Shown piece after piece: positions 21,839-23,197 of a stretch of DNA of 23,197 nucleotides; the first letter of the stretch is position 1, and each line of letters opens with the position of its first letter. The position numbers and the translations under genes are program-made. This DNA is from Phallusia fumigata. Its lineage: Eukaryota > Chordata > Ascidiacea > Phlebobranchia > Ascidiidae. The notes under the pieces are model-generated. The model did no database searches, was not told the origin of the DNA, and was given only the letters and a program-made list of their open reading frames with translations. The stretch spans positions 1-23,197 of the forward strand of contig QXVZ01003764.1 of NCBI GenBank assembly GCA_008931825.1. The letters run 5' to 3'.

Positions 21839-22148
21839 CAATACCTAGTCTATATGATCATGACACCTGTTGTTCATGACTAAATCAGAAAATGTTGCAT
21901 TTTGTTAAGGTGGACTGGAGTATTAGTTGTCTGCTTATAATACAGGAGTTTGTTTTAATGCTCCTAAAAAATTATGCTATGTGAAGATACACATGTTCTG
22001 TCAAGCTTGTAATGCTGCCATTTCGTTGCGTTTTGTTCGTTTTCTCCTATTTCCCTTGCTCATCAAAATGTTGATCAGTGCAACAACTGAATTTCTTTTT
22101 AGGTTAATTGCAAATTTAGGTTTAGAGCTAATTATACAATCGGCAATT
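21839..22148 (+). other. NUP37-PGLS intergenic region
   Basis: Only 310 bp separate the NUP37 stop from the PGLS ATG. No AATAAA is present; the nearest variant is AATACA around 21940. A strong acceptor-like CTTTTTAG (AG at 22101-22102) lies 46 nt before the PGLS ATG with no matching donor-bearing leader exon recognised upstream, which fits spliced-leader trans-splicing of a downstream operon gene. Confidence 0.5.
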
Positions 22149-23197
22149 ATGGCACAAAAGCACATTCTCAACTCTGTGGATGAAGTCTCAAAGTTTTCTG
22201 CCAAATTTGTCATCGACACTGCCATCGAAGCCATCAATGAAAGAGGGATTTTTACTCTGGGTACATTTACAGTTTGTCACAACCTACAAACAAGCTTACA
22301 AAAATTTATAAATGGTAGTAAACCAATGGGTTCTTTTTGTTTGTTTGTTTGAATTGCCCTGGTGGGTGAATTAAATTTCTGAGTTGTACTTATAAGTCAC
22401 TTCTGTGCTTTCTCACCCACTCTTGCCTCAATTCAAATATTGGGTCATTATTTTTCCAATTTTGGGTGTTGGGTAACTACTAACAAGGTTTAGCTAATCA
22501 GGTTTCTCTGGGTGGAAGCAAGGCTGCTCAAGTTATCTTCCTAACAGTAAAGAATAGATATTACTGTTGGTTTGCAGGTGTTTCTGGTGGCAGCATAATC
22601 AATATACTTGCCTCTAATTTGGCTGGAAACCCCGATGTGGAATGGAGTAAGTGGAAAGTTTTCTTCTGTGATGAGCGACTTTCACCATTTTCAAGTGAAG
22701 ACAGCACATATGGCCAGTTTAAGGTAAGATATTTGAGGCTTATGATCAAGTTAACTAAACAACCACCAACACCACAAGAGAACTTTTTTATTTGCTACTA
22801 TGTTGAGTTGGTTGCAGTGATTAATTAATTAGTTTCCTATTCCTAGGTTCAGAGTGGTATATTACATGATTAATTTCCTGAGTTTGTGGGTGTGAACTGA
22901 CAACCTTGGTGATGTGTTGCCTCCACTGGCTTCTGTACTGAAGACCACAAACATTTATATCCGGGCTATGTTGGTGTAAACCATGGTTTAAACAAAATAT
23001 GATTACCAATATCAATTTTTTAAATTATTGAGATCTTTAGTTACAACTATGACTGGCATACTTTTGTCAAAAACTTAATAACACAAAATATAGAAAAAAA
23101 ACTGCAGAAAACTTTGCAAAACGTATTTTACTTTGGTTCTGGAAATTATTGAAACAGTTATAAAAAAGATTTATTAATTTTGTGTTTCAGTCAAAGC
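22149..23197 (+). CDS. PGLS: 6-phosphogluconolactonase, 5' part (3' end outside window)
   Basis: The enzyme hydrolyses 6-phosphogluconolactone to 6-phosphogluconate, step two of the oxidative pentose phosphate pathway, in the cytosol. Visible exons are 22149-22260, 22578-22723 and the first 7 nt of a third (23191-23197, after TTTCAG). They encode about 88 residues of an expected 250-260. Family signatures are the substrate-binding LGVSGGS motif created across the first junction (phase 1), and FFCDERLSPF followed by DSTYGQFK, which correspond to human GLSGGS, FCDERLVPF and ESTYGLY. The start at 22149 gives the usual family N-terminus; the frame is open further upstream to 21927, but a splice acceptor at 22102 and lack of similarity argue against an extension. 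It lies 310 bp downstream of NUP37 in the same direction. Confidence 0.93.
22261..22577 (+). other. PGLS intron 1
   Basis: 317 nt, phase 1, donor GTACAT, acceptor TTTGCAG. Contains a TTTG-repeat run near 22335. Nothing else was seen. Confidence 0.85.
22724..23190 (+). other. PGLS intron 2
   Basis: 467 nt, phase 0, donor GTAAGA, acceptor TGTTTCAG. AT-rich; no further feature was recognised. Confidence 0.85.

Noticed and set aside
21927-22148. An N-terminal extension of PGLS through the upstream open frame
   Set aside because: The extension has no similarity to the family, contains the splice acceptor at 22102, and the ATG at 22149 gives the expected N-terminus.

Overview
This window is invertebrate chordate nuclear DNA, most likely from a tunicate (ascidian). 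The evidence is spliced genes with ordinary GT-AG introns, AT-rich intergenic and intronic DNA, an actin with chordate muscle-type diagnostic residues and the deuterostome muscle-actin intron positions, and close gene spacing. Species cannot be fixed from sequence alone. All recognised genes lie on the + strand.

Layout. (1) 1-3155: a muscle-type actin gene lacking only its first coding exon (codons 1-41, left of the window). Its last intron is long and pyrimidine-rich. (2) 3156-6609: mostly non-coding, with a TATA promoter candidate at 5551 and an orphan 25-nt mini-exon at 5213-5237. (3) 6610-15889: a ten-exon secreted-protein gene, interrupted by an assembly gap, encoding signal peptide, Ly6/uPAR three-finger domain, three six-cysteine CCP (sushi) domains and the C-terminal half of a VWA domain, then a stop. 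CCP3-VWA is the non-catalytic core of complement factor B/C2, but here there is a Ly6 domain in front and no serine protease behind. I do not recognise this architecture, and it is the main discovery candidate. (4) 16177-19509: intergenic, containing a non-autonomous hAT-like DNA transposon (13-bp perfect TIRs, 8-bp target duplication). (5) 19519-21838: NUP37, complete in six coding exons. (6) 22149 to the right edge: the 5' part of 6-phosphogluconolactonase (PGLS). NUP37 and PGLS are only 310 bp apart, with a strong splice acceptor just before the PGLS start, which suggests a trans-spliced operon.

Assembly quality matters here. Five single n characters mark joins. Three of them sit exactly between two copies of the same sequence (258 bp with 9 mismatches; 287 bp identical; 93 bp identical), so contig ends, or two haplotypes, were joined without collapsing the overlap. 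One of these duplicates part of a NUP37 exon. A fourth join (15200) swallows the N-terminal half of the VWA domain.

The genes look functionally unrelated: contractile filament, extracellular adhesion or innate immunity, nuclear pore, and pentose phosphate pathway.
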